A DNA stretch of 64,000 bases from Chromobotia macracanthus. Taxonomy: Eukaryota; Chordata; Actinopteri; Cypriniformes; Botiidae. The translations under genes and the position numbers were made by a program. Positions 46,537 to 57,655 of this stretch are shown piece after piece; position 1 is the first letter of the stretch; each line of letters opens with the position of its first letter. A model generated the notes under the pieces. It ran no database searches. It had not been told where the DNA came from and was given only the letters and a program-made list of their open reading frames with translations. Location of the stretch: the NCBI GenBank assembly GCA_036877525.1, contig JAZGTH010000014.1, positions 2,061,001-2,125,000 of the forward strand, in the 5' to 3' direction.

Positions 46537-46830
46537 CCTCCAGCAGCCCCGCCGCCGCTCGACGCCCTTCAGCGCGCTGTACCTGAGGCAGGTGTCGCTC
46601 CAGCCGCAGGTGAACTCCAGCGGTTCCCGGGAACCTTTCATTCATTTAACAAAGCAAACGCCGTGTGAACGGTATCATGTGTGTCCCCAGGACTCACGTC
46701 CGCCTGTTTTTTTGGGCTTACACACACACACAGGAACTTTGCTCGAACCGAGCTGCGGCGCTACCCCGCAGCTGTGAAGGGTTAACGCGGCGCCCGCTCG
46801 GTCCTAAAGCGCGCCGGGTTGCGAGAGGGA
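46537..46830 (-). other. tmem51: tmem51 noncoding first exon and promoter region
   Basis: CpG-rich sequence with a consensus minus-strand donor (GGAG|GTGAGT, exon end 46537) and two GC-rich stretches at 46500-46640 and 46735-46820. In no frame does it extend the TMEM51 reading frame (the joined sequence reaches a stop), so I take it as 5' UTR. The upstream limit is not determined. Confidence 0.55.
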
Positions 46831-46867
46831 AAACTTGTCAAACTTTTTTGCTTTGAGTTGGTTGAGT

Positions 46868-46893
46868 TATAATAATAATAATAATAATAATAA
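46868..46893. repeat. (AAT)n trinucleotide repeat
   Basis: ATAATAATAATAATAATAAT run upstream of the tmem51 promoter. Confidence 0.9.
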
Positions 46894-46925
46894 TGAGTTT
46901 ATAATAATGACGTATAATCTGAGCT

Positions 46926-47060
46926 GTCAGGTTCAGCTTCAGGAAATGTCAGCTTGCCTTTATTTAACAAACCTGATGAAATGTACGTAAAGTAACCTGC
47001 AATTGTATGTGTCGAACAGAGATGGCGGTAGAGAGGCAAAAGTGACTGATTGCAGCTGTA
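46926..47060 (-). repeat. Partial AAGCTGCAATC-family element
   Basis: GGAAATGTCAGCTTGCC, GTACGTAAAGTAACCTGCAA, ACAGAGATGGCGGTAGAGAG and GATTGCAGCT match the right half of the 12568-12816 copy. Confidence 0.7.
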
Positions 47061-48148
47061 AGAAAACTAAAACACAATGAACTGATTTAGATTTTGCATT
47101 CATTTAGATGTTCTTCTTTTACTGAATGTGATTTTCGTTTTTATTTAAAGATAGACACCTCCAGTATATTTATGTAGATTTTCTCTATGCAGATTATTGT
47201 GTCAATGACACATGAGGTCTGCGTGCACATTTTTCTCAAAAGTACATTTCCACAAGATGCAATAATATCAAAATGACTTACTGCAACACCCACCTTAAAA
47301 ACAAACACACAGCTGCTATATTCTTCATCTGCGTCCTCTGCATTTTACAGTGTTTGTATGCCAGGTCAACAAAAATCATTCTTTTGCACATATCCAGAAA
47401 GAGATACATGAATCAGAGCTGCCATTTACACTTTGAAATGATTTTAACAAGAGCTGGTGAGCCTGAACATGATGATCGATAGAATTTGTGAAATATGTGA
47501 CAGTCATTAATCAAGTTATCTAACCGGTCTGTACTCATATGACAGAGTTTGTTTGCATCAAAACCCAATCCTGTTACACACAGAGCTGTGAAACTTGTTT
47601 TGCTCTAATAGCCCAGTGACAGCTAAGGAACGTATAATACAAGCTCTGCATTGGATGCATTAGATACTGCATTGGATACTGAAAAAGTGATTTTGATTAA
47701 TGCTGTCATCTTTGTAAGATGAATCTATTAACCTCTACTAACCATCTATTAACCATCACTAATGAAGTAGCTGTTGCTTTATTGATTTAGCTGCATACAC
47801 ATTGTCCTGACTGTATCCTCTGTGCTAAAATTTACAGGAATCAAGACAAATACATCTTAATATTATTTCATTAACAAAATATCGGCTTGTTACTTGTTAA
47901 ATAAGATTTAATGAAATGCTTGGTTGACCCTTATCGGCCACACCCAGTAACACCTGCAACAGGAAGCAACTCTATGACATCATCAGAGTAAATGTTATGA
48001 GGGGTTTGAGTAAGTAATCATTAACTAGTTTAATGTCAGGACACACGGGAAGTGTCAGTGCATGTGTAAATATTTGATTGATAATGAAGTAATCTGTCAC
48101 ACAGCTATAATGTATAAAACATTATAAATGTCTTGTGCTTTTTGGATA

Positions 48149-48450
48149 CCCAGCCAACAGGGAACGTTCTCAGAACGTTGGCTATCATTCTCTAAAAGTT
48201 CTTTTAACATTATCAAAAACGTTCTTGCAGCAACGTTAGTAGAACTTTTTTAATGTTATATATCATATACCAAAAAGCTTATTCTTATGCAGTTAGTAGA
48301 AAGTTTTTAAAAGTTACAGAGTTAAACACATGTTTGATTAACATTGTTTTAACCAAGCAATAGTGTTTTGAAATAATATTTTTTACTTTTTTGTTTTACT
48401 CAATGGAAACATTAGTGAAACGTTCTTACAACCCAAAATTGTTATCTGGG
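48149..48450 (+). mobile_element. AACGTT-family MITE-like element, best full copy
   Basis: 302 bp from CCCAGCCAAC to GTTATCTGGG (family ends CCCAGCTAAC/GTTAGCTGGG). Internal landmarks in order: GGAACGTTCTCAGAACGTTG, AAAACGTTCTTGCAGCAACG, TTAATGTTATATATCATATA, AACCAAGCAATAGTG, GAAACGTTCTTACAACCC. No coding capacity. Many internal AACGTT palindromes. Confidence 0.85.
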
Positions 48451-50764
48451 CATCTTAAAGTTTTGCTTTTGCTGCTCCTCGCAGTCTGATTGGCTGGGGC
48501 GTGTCTGGCTGGAGAGGCTGTCTGAGTCTTGATTGGTCAAAAGGGTGATAAACAGGAAAGGGGGCGGGTTTAGGGAGTTCAGACTTGGAAGCAAAACAGA
48601 AAATCCTTATCTAGTCTGCACATAAAAGCTTTTTTATAGCTTTTTATTATGCAATATAAAAATATTGCAATATTTAATATACCTTGAATGCTTCATGTTT
48701 GTATAGCAAGAAGTAATGCATGCGTCAAAGCTAGAGATGTGGTGGAGATTCACCTGAATTATCTCTATAAAGTATAAAGTAAATCCACTTCCTTATACTT
48801 GTTATGTGAAACTAGTTTAGAATAACTAATACAGATAATAACGTGCGTTTATGCCCATTAACCAGCAAATCATAGCTGTTTATTGTTTTTTATTATTAAC
48901 AGTTTTGTTATCCTGTCTGTCCGTCTATAATCCACGCTTGTTTCATATCTGTGCCAGCAGAGGGCGCCACATACGCCATCCGCAAGAAGTTGAACCAGGA
49001 TAAATGAGGTACATGTCTTATTACATTAAGCACCGTAATATGGCCGTATTTACTGACATTTAGCTGAGTTTGTAACATTTAAAACAAGATTAAAATCACC
49101 ATAAAGGGTTAAGACTTGATCTCCTTTCAGATTTAAATGAGCTGAAAATGATATTACATCATTTGAATGGGTTGTAAATGTAGTGGGTTTGCGGCATTTT
49201 CATTCACTGGAATAAAACCATGTTAACACAGATGGAGGGCAATTACTTATAAAGTACTGTGGGGTCACCCCAAACCATGAGCCAAGAACAAGAGGGTTAG
49301 AGAAACCGTTACATGATAGTTCACGCAAGAAGAAGGCACATGAATGCTGAGTTATGCGTTTTTTATGTAAAATAAGTTTTATTTTAATCATATTTGTCTC
49401 TAGAATTTTAATACCTTCTGTACATTTAAAGAAAGTCGGGTTTCACTGACATGACCTCCTTCCCGAATCTTTAAATAAAGCTCTTTAATAGATGTAGTTT
49501 TATATCTGACAATCTACTTTACAAACTTTACAACATAAACTCATTAGAGTGACATGAGAATGAAGGTCAATGTAATTTAAAAACAAAAAAAGTGCCACAA
49601 GATGCAAAGGGAAGTTTACAGAAAAAATAAATGCGGAGACGAGAGTTGTGACATCATTGTCATGTCACGTTGTGACATCATTGTGTGCTTTCCTACAGGC
49701 ATCATTTGACACTGGAGAGAGCATCAAAATTTCAGATATTCCCTTGTATAATATTTTTATGTACTTCAGAGCAAAGTGTTTTAAAAGTAACAACCTCCAT
49801 TATAAACTTTGGCACTTTGATGTACAGTAAAGTCCACATAAGGTTCAGCACCCAGTTTTGGGTGGAAATACATTATATTTCTTAAATGTGCCATGTATCT
49901 AAGGTCAACAGTGGTACACAAAATTCTCCAAGTCAGTTCAGAGTTATAATATATATGAGGGACAACTGTCTAATAAATAAGGCTGCATTTCCTTTAGCTA
50001 AAATTGTGCCAGGTGACATTTAAGATTCAATAACCTCAGACGGTGCGAAAACAACCCAGACATGGCCAGACCTAAAACATTGTGATTTCAGACCAATTAT
50101 AACTGAAGTGGAAACAATTGGCCAAAAACAGGATTTACGCAGGTGCCTTTTCAAAGAAAAAAAATGGAGAGGATTTTGGATTCACATATCAAACCCACAG
50201 TGCAACCGTGGGGGAAGTAATGCCTAATAAAACATTTCCCCGCTTTCAAATGATCAGTATCTGAATTCATCGGCTGTCTGAAACCTTGAGCAAACACAAA
50301 AACATTCACGTGTTATGCAACTACTCTACGGCAGAGACAAAATCCAGTCTGAATGCTTTTGTGTAGCTCCTGGGTAGTTAACTTAAAGAGTTAAACATGA
50401 ACTCATTAAGAATCATGAGAAAGGCGGATAATGGAGTGAGCAGTGTGATGTATAAAGATAGCTGGAACCTCGGGTGCATGGGGAAAATGTTTTCCACATA
50501 AAAACATCAGCAAACACACGATGCACAAGAGCTCCTATTTACACACGCTCAGCAATAATTCAAGTTTCCAGTTTAAAAAATAGAGACATAAATGAGCACA
50601 AATAAAGCATAATAACAGCATAAACATTTACACGCAAATGATCCCATGTATATATTTATATGTAAACATATGTACATACGTATACATATATAAATATATT
50701 TCATTTACATATGTTTTTCGGAGGCAGCAGTTCTTTCTCTTTCCTGTAGTTTCCACTGGGAATA

Positions 50765-51078
50765 CATTTAAAGGCGAGCACACACACACACACACACACA
50801 CCATAGACTTCTATTGTTTTTATATACAACTAGTTATAAACAACATAACCTAACCCTAACCCACACTCTAACCCTTACAGAAAACATTCTGCATTTTTAC
50901 AATTTAAAACCTTTATTTACTTTATTTATTTACTCTATTTACTTTATTTATAGCAGTTTTATAAACGAGGACGTCCCCAATAGGAGGTTTTGCTCAGATT
51001 TATTAGGTTTTGCTGACTTTTGGGTACACATTTGTCCCCAATATATGGTTAAGTAAACACACACACACACACACACAC
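50765..51078. repeat. (CA)n-flanked interspersed repeat
   Basis: (CA)n runs at 50780-50802 and 51057-51078 enclose sequence with ATAACCTAACCCTAACCCAC, GAGGACGTCCCCAATAGG and TTTGTCCCCAATATATGG. Such CA-bordered repeats are common in fish genomes. The right border stops two bases short of the kazn stop codon. Confidence 0.7.
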
Positions 51079-51080
51079 CA

Positions 51081-51274
51081 TCACCAGTCAGAATCCTCTT
51101 CTATGTAGTAATCAGGGGTGGAAGTGCCATCAAACAGAGCAGCATCCAGAGACTTGTGTTGAGGTTTAGCTCTGACGAACACTCGAGACAGAGAACCTAG
51201 ACTCATCTTCTCCTTCTTCTTCTTACGTTTCTGTTCCTCGAGGTCCTCCATAGACTGAACCGACAATACAGACA

Positions 51275-51321
<47 letters not shown>

Positions 51322-54300
51322 TGGAAGTAATGGTGAACACATGAAGGCAGGTGAGTTGTGTATCAGAAACAGAATCAATTATTAGGAATATCTGCAGTTC
51401 TCATTAGCACCGCATCAGGTTCTTACACACTCCAAATCGAGACTGAATTCTGTCGTTCTGATTATACAGCAGGGGTGTGAGATTGTATCCTTACCCAGCT
51501 AACAATTCTAGGTTGTAAGAACGATCCTGTTAAATGGCCAGTTTTGCCTAAAAAAAACCCCATCAGCTTCACTCCTGTGGATCACGGCTATTTTATTTAT
51601 TATTTTTTTATTGGTATAACTGTTTTCTTTTAATTGATCTTGATTAACTAGCGTTAAAAAACCCTGAAGCCAAGCTAATGAGCAGATCAGGGACTAAATA
51701 TTTCAGAAGAGTAAAGGTGGAGATTAAAAACAAGTTGGGAAGGATGATTACTTGGTCAGGGGTGCCAGGCAGCTCTTACATTGCAGAGGGAATGAGTCCT
51801 GTGGTAGGGCGAGTTGATGTCGCTCGGGGTGGACGAGCGGTCACCATCAGCAACAGAGGCGTCGGAGATGACAGAGGGCTGGCGAGAGTGACAGGGGCTG
51901 ACCCTCAAAACAGCTGAGGAGGTGGAGAGCAGTGTGAGTGTGCCGGATATTACAGGGCATGCATTATATCGAACTCAGGAATTTGTTGTTGTGTCACATA
52001 CTGCCAGTTAAAGAAAGGGTAGGGGATTCGTTCCAGAAACATTTAGTTGTGAGGCTGGTTGAAAGTCTCATCCTTATACCAATCATTAAATCTGCATGGT
52101 TGGCGGAGGCATGGCTTTGGAGAGCGCACTGAAGGGAGGGCAGGATCTTATGATAGCTAAAGCTAGCATGCTGTAGCGAGCCTCTCTGAAATTGCCTTCT
52201 CTACTAAAGAAACCGTCTTATACACTCTGTACCAGAAGAACATGCTGTTGTGTGATATACATATCACGTGTGTGTGACTGTACTTTGCCTGTCGCCGGCA
52301 TGTGAGTGATACAGCGTCTGTTGACTCTGTCTGATGGCGGCTGTAAGGGGAAGATCTGCTTGCATTTTCCACTCCCGACTGCCGTTCACCACCGGCTCTG
52401 ACGGTATGGCCACAGAGTGACACTTTGGCACGTCTTTAGTGAGGGTGACCAGAGACTGCTTGGCCTGAGAATGCATACAAACACAACACAAGTCTTTTCT
52501 TTTGTGTAAATGACAGCTAGTGTTGTAATCCTAACCATCATGTACATACATTATTTATGCATTTGACAGACACTTTTATCCAAAGTGACATACAAGCTAT
52601 ACATTTGTTCAGTATGTGTCAGAATCGAACCCACAACATGTTGTGTGGTTAACACGATACTCTACTAGTTAAACTACTGAAGAACAATCAGTGTGTCTTG
52701 TTTTCTGTCAACAGTGCGTGAATGTTGTATGCTCTAATTTTGCTTTAATTTTACCCAAACTGGCATGAACTCCACAGGTTTGTTCAGAAACCAACATGAA
52801 TGTTTCATAAAAACATCTTCAACAGAAGCCACAAAATCTGACTTTAAATGCAAAGAACACATGATTCAGTGACCTACAAATAGTGCAGAAATGCTTAATT
52901 TTTTGTTTCAATTTAAAAAAATACCTAGATCTCTTGTACTGTCACAAAAGAATCTTGCAAAACATCTTAACTCACAGAATGCCCCAGGAAACCAAAAACA
53001 CTAGATAGATCCATAGAGGATAAATTAAGCTTAGATAAGTGGATAAATTAAGCCCAGATAAGTGGATAAGTTAAGCCCGGATAAGTGGATAAGTTAAGCC
53101 TGGATAAGTGGTGTAAGTGTTATGACAGTGTGGGAGGTGGACGTTTGAGATGGTATCTCACCATGGTGAGCTCTGCCTCCAGCTCTTTGATTCGGTTCTC
53201 CTTCATGTCTATCTGGGAGCAGAAGCTGCTGGCTTGTTCCGTGGCCTCTTTGGTCTGCCGGCGCATGTCCCATTTCTCTCTCTCCAGCAAGTCCTTCTCT
53301 TTAGCCAGAGCTTTGACTGCGTCCTCACACTCCTGCTGAAGAGCACACAGTCAGCTGGTCTGTCTCAGAGCTCAGAGCTTGCATACGCACACAAATACAC
53401 ACACATACACACAAGTACATGTACACACCCATGCACAAGCACACACATGCTTTAAAAAAACTGTAACTAAAATTAACTTAAATGAATTAAAATGCAATTA
53501 GTATGCACACATTTTTAACCTGCTCAAAATGGGCATGAAGTTAGTAATTTTCATAAGCAGTAAGGTGAATGCCCGTCACCTTTCTGTGCTGGTCGTAGTT
53601 TCTGATGAAGTGTCGCAGCTGCTCCTCTCGGCTCTCCAGTGTCGTGTACAGCTGCTGCATCTGATGGACCAGATCCGTTTTCTCTGCCTTCAGCCGCTTC
53701 CGATCACCCTTCATAGCTTCAAACAAGAAAATACACTATTTGCAATGGGGTATGAAAAATGAAAAGATAAGAGTGTACATATGCTTCAATTCCAAAATGC
53801 TAGTGTCCAGTTGAGCATATTTTGATGTTGATTTACAGCTGTTTAAGTCTTTTGTTTTAATATTGTCACTGTAGATCAGTTTCTTATACTGATATAAAAG
53901 GAAACAGCCCCCAGGGGGCAGCATGCTCCACAATAAATTTCCCACTTGAGGAAACAAGAAATTTTAGTAATTTGGTGTAGATAACATTAAATGCATGCAC
54001 TTTAACTTTAAATACCAAAAAAACCCTCTTTGATTCTGAACTCGATAAGTTGTAAAGAAAGTGTCTGTATATGGAATCAAAACATACATGCACTAAAACA
54101 TTTACATTATATAAAACGGTATGTTTAATCTAAATCGATCATTTCACTTCATGCACACACTTCCTGTTTCCCGCTCAGTGAATCTCATTCATGAGGACAC
54201 ACGCACACTACCACCTGTTAGTGGACATTCGCCCCAACAGCTCTACAAATGCACCAAAAACAGCCAAATCATGCTTCGTTTGCTTTAAAAATGTTTTGCT

Positions 54301-55390
54301 GTGATCTGTTTCTTTAATAAACTGGCAGGCTGCACCAGTTTCTGTTCAGATACTTCGAGTGTTACATTACAGTCCAGGTGTCAAGTAACAGAGTAACAGA
54401 GCTGACACAGTTTCAGTGCAGGGTGTCCAGCTAGATGATGTTTTGATCCATATATAACGTTCTACTAACGGTACTGCAACTTTTGAATTTTTTGATAACT
54501 GAGAAAACGTTAACGTTCTCTAACATTTGCGAACGTTCGCTAACATTCCCTGTTAGCTGGGATGGTAACATCAGTACCTTACACTGTGTCAACACTTAAC
54601 TCCACCATCCTGAACCCACTGGCCTCTAAGTGCCTCAAACACACTGAAGAGCATCACACCCCTGATAAACAGATGCTGGATAAGATTAGCAAACATCAGA
54701 CTACACCAGCATCTCCAGACACAGGTGGAAACGCCTCTATCAGGCTCTCCACAGAGATACACGACTCACATATACTCTGAATCCCTCCTTCAGAGCTTTT
54801 CCTTCCTCTTTAAACCGTCTTTCATCTTCTTGAAAAACTGCATCACTATCCAGAGATGTTAACATTTTAAAAAGCCACTATTAGTACAGAATTACTCTTA
54901 AAGTCAAGTTAAACTGAAAAGATGAGAGACGTCTCAGCTACATCTATGCCCTCCACATCCACATCATTTCTCTATACAATTACTGTCAACAATTATATTA
55001 TCCGTCTCACTGTATTCTTATGTTTTTAGGAAGTTTTTGGAGAAACATCTTAGACCAAGTTGAAACTTCAACGAGACATAACTTGAGGACATTGTCTCCT
55101 GTACAGTATACACACACAGTAATTTTACTGTACTGTACTTATCTTTACTGTATTATCAATGTTCATGTGATGATAAAAGTGTGATCGGGCTTCTGACCTC
55201 GCAGGGCCTCCTTTGCATGGCCCAGCTCCTGCTCTTTCTCAGCCAGCTGCACCCTGAGCTCGGCGGCGGAGAGTGTGTCGGCCGAGCAGCCGCCGTGAGA
55301 GTCCTCCAGATCTTTACTCAACATGTCCTTCATCTGTCTGAGAAGGTGAACTTCTTCCTTGCAGCTGAATCACTTCCTCCCTCAGCAACA
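51081..55390 (-). CDS. kazn: Kazrin, 3' six coding exons (5' exons not identified; one frame break)
   Basis: Exons, 5' to 3': 55390-55198, 53716-53580, 53335-53162, 52464-52268, 51903-51780, 51254-51081. Kazrin is a cytoplasmic scaffold linked to periplakin, desmosomes, cytoskeleton and endosomal traffic. Visible: a long coiled coil (LLREEV, LLRQMKDMLSKDLED, AAELRVQLAEKEQEL, DRKRLKAEKTDLVHQMQQLY, REEQLRHFIRNYDQHRK, EDAVKALAKEKDLLEREKW); then AKQSLVTLTKDVPK, DLPLTAAIRQSQQTLYHSH and SPCHSRQPSVISD; the basic EEQKRKKKKEKM; and the short-isoform end TPDYYIEEDSDW. The end matches kazrin forms lacking the SAM domains. Odd points: exon 55390-55198 is 193 nt where 192 is expected, and its frame breaks near 55360; the fourth exon needs a weak donor (CACAC|GTGATA) to keep frame; a 17-residue segment of human kazrin before SMEDLEE is not found. 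The start codon is outside what I can identify. Confidence 0.88.
51281..51317. repeat. (GA)n microsatellite
   Basis: GAGA run about 27 bp beyond the acceptor of the last kazn exon (inside the intron, near its branch-point zone). Confidence 0.93.
51493..51527 (-). repeat. AACGTT-family terminal fragment
   Basis: TACCCAGCTAACAATTCTAG then GTTGTAAGAACG is the reversed right terminus; the remainder is absent. Confidence 0.6.
52010..52205 (+). repeat. AGGTGCAGGACC-family element, shortened
   Basis: AAAGGGTAGGGGATTCG, CCAGAAACATTTAGTTGTGA, CATGGCTTTGGAGAGCGCAC, GGAGGGCAGGATCTTATG and GAAATTGCCTTCTCTAC in family order. It lies in the kazn intron before exon 52464-52268's downstream neighbour. Confidence 0.75.
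52548..52678 (-). mobile_element. tRNA-derived SINE, minus orientation
   Basis: Reading the minus strand: A-box-like text (AACTAGTAGAGT), B box GGGTTCGATTC and the tail GTCACTTTGGATAAAAGTGT. It is the same family as 35942-36085 and lies in a kazn intron. Confidence 0.75.
53019..53111. repeat. 23-bp minisatellite, about 4 copies
   Basis: GATAAGTGGATAAGTTAAGC-type units with small variations, ending about 50 bp from the kazn exon donor at 53161/53162. Confidence 0.9.
54449..54560 (-). repeat. AACGTT-family element, reversed left part
   Basis: TATATAACGTTCTACTAACG, TTTTTGATAACTGAGAAAAC and a right end ACATTCCCTGTTAGCTGGG, equal to the inverted left terminus. Confidence 0.75.
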
Positions 55391-55620
55391 CTACAGAAGA
55401 AAAAGATACAGACTGAGATAAACATCACTTCAGTTTCACTCCAGCTATTTCTGAGGTTCTGTTCACACCAGTAGCAAAACACACATAAAATGTGATGTTT
55501 ACAAACCAAAAGTTGACCCACATCCAGTTTGAAATCCAAATCAAATCTAATTTGGAATGTGTCTCAGTGTGAACGTCTAATCCGATTTCAAATGGTTTTA
55601 TTGACGTGTGATGCAATGTG

Positions 55621-55830
55621 TTAACGGGGAAAGTTCTCCGAATGTTGGCTAACATTCTCTAAAAGTTCTCTCATTTATCAAAAAACACTTACAAAACTCT
55701 AATGTATATATTTCAAAACATTATTTAGTTTATAAACATCTTAAAAAATTTAATAATATTCTTAAAAAAAATATGTTACTGCATCTAAAAACCGGATGTT
55801 TAAACATTCCTAAAAACCTTCTATAAACAT
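55621..55830 (+). repeat. AACGTT-family element, degraded
   Basis: TTAACGGGGAAAGTTCTCC, GAATGTTGGCTAACATTC, ACTGCATCTAAAAACCGGAT and GTTTAAACATTCC in family order. It is about 230 bp upstream of the first identified kazn exon. Confidence 0.7.
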
Positions 55831-57105
55831 TAATGTTTGTTAATTTTCAATTACTCTTCTTCAAAAACCAAGAAATAATTAGTAAAATTTTGTTCACACA
55901 CGAATTTTTACGGCATGAACACAAGAGAACAAGCGACACCTTGTGAGTTCAGCAAGACACGAGCAGAGAGGTTTCTAACTTTCCATCCTCTCTTTCTACA
56001 CACACAGCCACTCTCACACAGTTGTTGTATGAGAAAGTCTCACGGCATTGTGCTGATGATTACATCGTTACTATAGCAACTGATGTAGATGCACCAGATG
56101 TTGACAACACTGTCTGAACAAACAGATCAGATTACATTACTCGCATAAAGACATTGTGAACAGTTACAGATGCTAAAGACTGGATTTGAAAACTAAATCT
56201 GATATAGCAGCAATGTGAATAAAACTAATGTTGTTAGCCGACTGACAAGCCAGAAATATAAAGAAAGCCTGTTGAGATATGTAGTTTTGACCTTTATTCC
56301 TAAACTTAAGCTGTTTCACTTTTTATAATCACAGAGAAACAATATATCACAAACAGATCAGAATAAAGAGTCTTTCAGGTCTTCAGGGTTGAGAGACGGT
56401 GTTTAGAGTCTAAGGGGAATCAGAAATGCATTAAGCTAAGAGTGAAACCATGGCAACAGGAGCGGGACTCAAGCCCTCTTACAGGAAAACAGAGGTAATT
56501 GGCAAAACATCAACAAATACACAAGCAAAACTGTTACGGCGTTGAAAGACGAGAGCCAGAGAGGACGAAAATGTTCCAGAGCGTCTTTTAATGAGCAGAT
56601 GAGCGTGGCTTTCTCTTCTGAATGAAGAAACCTCATATCTCAAAAAGAGAGCCTATAAACCACAGCAAAATACTCTTTCAAAAGCTTATGCACAGACTTT
56701 CTGTTGTCAATGTTCAAATAAGCTTTGAAGGTTATTGGCATTGTGTTAACACAACAAAATTTCAGCCTCCATCGTTGCATTTCATTAAAAATCCTTTTAA
56801 AGACATAGTTCACTTGAAAAATAAAAATTTGCTGTTCATTTACTAACCATCAGGCCATCCACGGTGTAGGTGACATTTTTCTGCAGTAGAAGAGAAAACT
56901 AGTGATTCATAAAATACAAGCCCGTGACTGCCACGTCTTTAGGATAAAAAAAACAAAACAGGCCACACAAGATTAATCCTGCAGCTTCTGGCGATACATC
57001 GAAGTCATGAAGAGAAACGATCAGTCTGTGCACGAAGCTGAGTGTTATTTACAACATCATTAGTGGTAATCCATAACTATTTTTAATTATTTTTTACAAT
57101 TCCCT

Positions 57106-57160
57106 TTAACTGATTTTTGTTCATTTGTAATCCAGAGAAGGTTACGGATTGCAGCTTATA
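57106..57160 (-). repeat. AAGCTGCAATC-family terminal fragment
   Basis: AACTGATTTTTGTTCATTTG and AGGTTACGGATTGCAGCTTA match the right end of the family. Confidence 0.65.
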
Positions 57161-57603
57161 ATAATTAAAGGGGCTGATCTTAAATCATAAAATCAAATAT
57201 ATGAAACTCTGTTACTACTGTAGTTTTGTTTGTACTTTTCCCATGCAAACATATGTTTTCCTCTGAAATACAAACACCTTATGTGCAGTCATTCAGCTTG
57301 GCAGCAACACAATCCTGTTGTCTTGGTTTTGTTCAGGACGCATCATTCGCTCTGTTACATAACACCCACAAGTGTCACGCTTTATAATCCTCGTGAACTC
57401 AGCTGTGAGAGGCGACAGAATGCAGCATATTGTAGCATTTGTCCATGTTGCTGCCTCAGACAAGGTTTTGGCAGTGCTGAACATGCCCGTAAGCTGTTGT
57501 GTGAACTGTAGTTTGTACTTTCAGGGTGGAAGTGAGGAGCACAGTGTGACAGAACCATCTGCCAGTGTGAACCAGAAGAGTCAAACTAATTATCCTGGTC
57601 CAC

Positions 57604-57655
57604 AGGCAGATCAGAGAGCAGATCAGAGAGCAGATCACAGAACAGATCAGAGAGC
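57604..57655 (+). repeat. 12-bp tandem repeat, about 4 copies
   Basis: CAGATCAGAGAG repeated with one changed unit (CAGATCACAGAA). Confidence 0.9.

Larger units (their letters stand above)
47061..51080. other. Intergenic sequence between tmem51 and kazn, plus kazn 3' UTR
   Basis: No supported exon on either strand. It contains a full AACGTT-family copy (48149-48450) and a CA-flanked repeat (50765-51078). Short frames at 47273-47482 and 49648-49885 are without motif. The kazn short-isoform 3' UTR must begin at 51080 going down; its end is unclear. SAM-domain exons of long kazrin would also lie at lower coordinates but I do not find them. Confidence 0.55.

Noticed and set aside
46537..46645. 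TMEM51 N-terminal extension encoded by the upstream exon
   Set aside because: Joining this exon to 44219 meets a stop in the frame tested (MKGSREPLEF), and no upstream start continues into the TMEM51 frame; 5' UTR is simpler.
50846..50880. Interstitial telomere repeat
   Set aside because: Only about two CCCTAA-like units, within a recurrent CA-flanked repeat.
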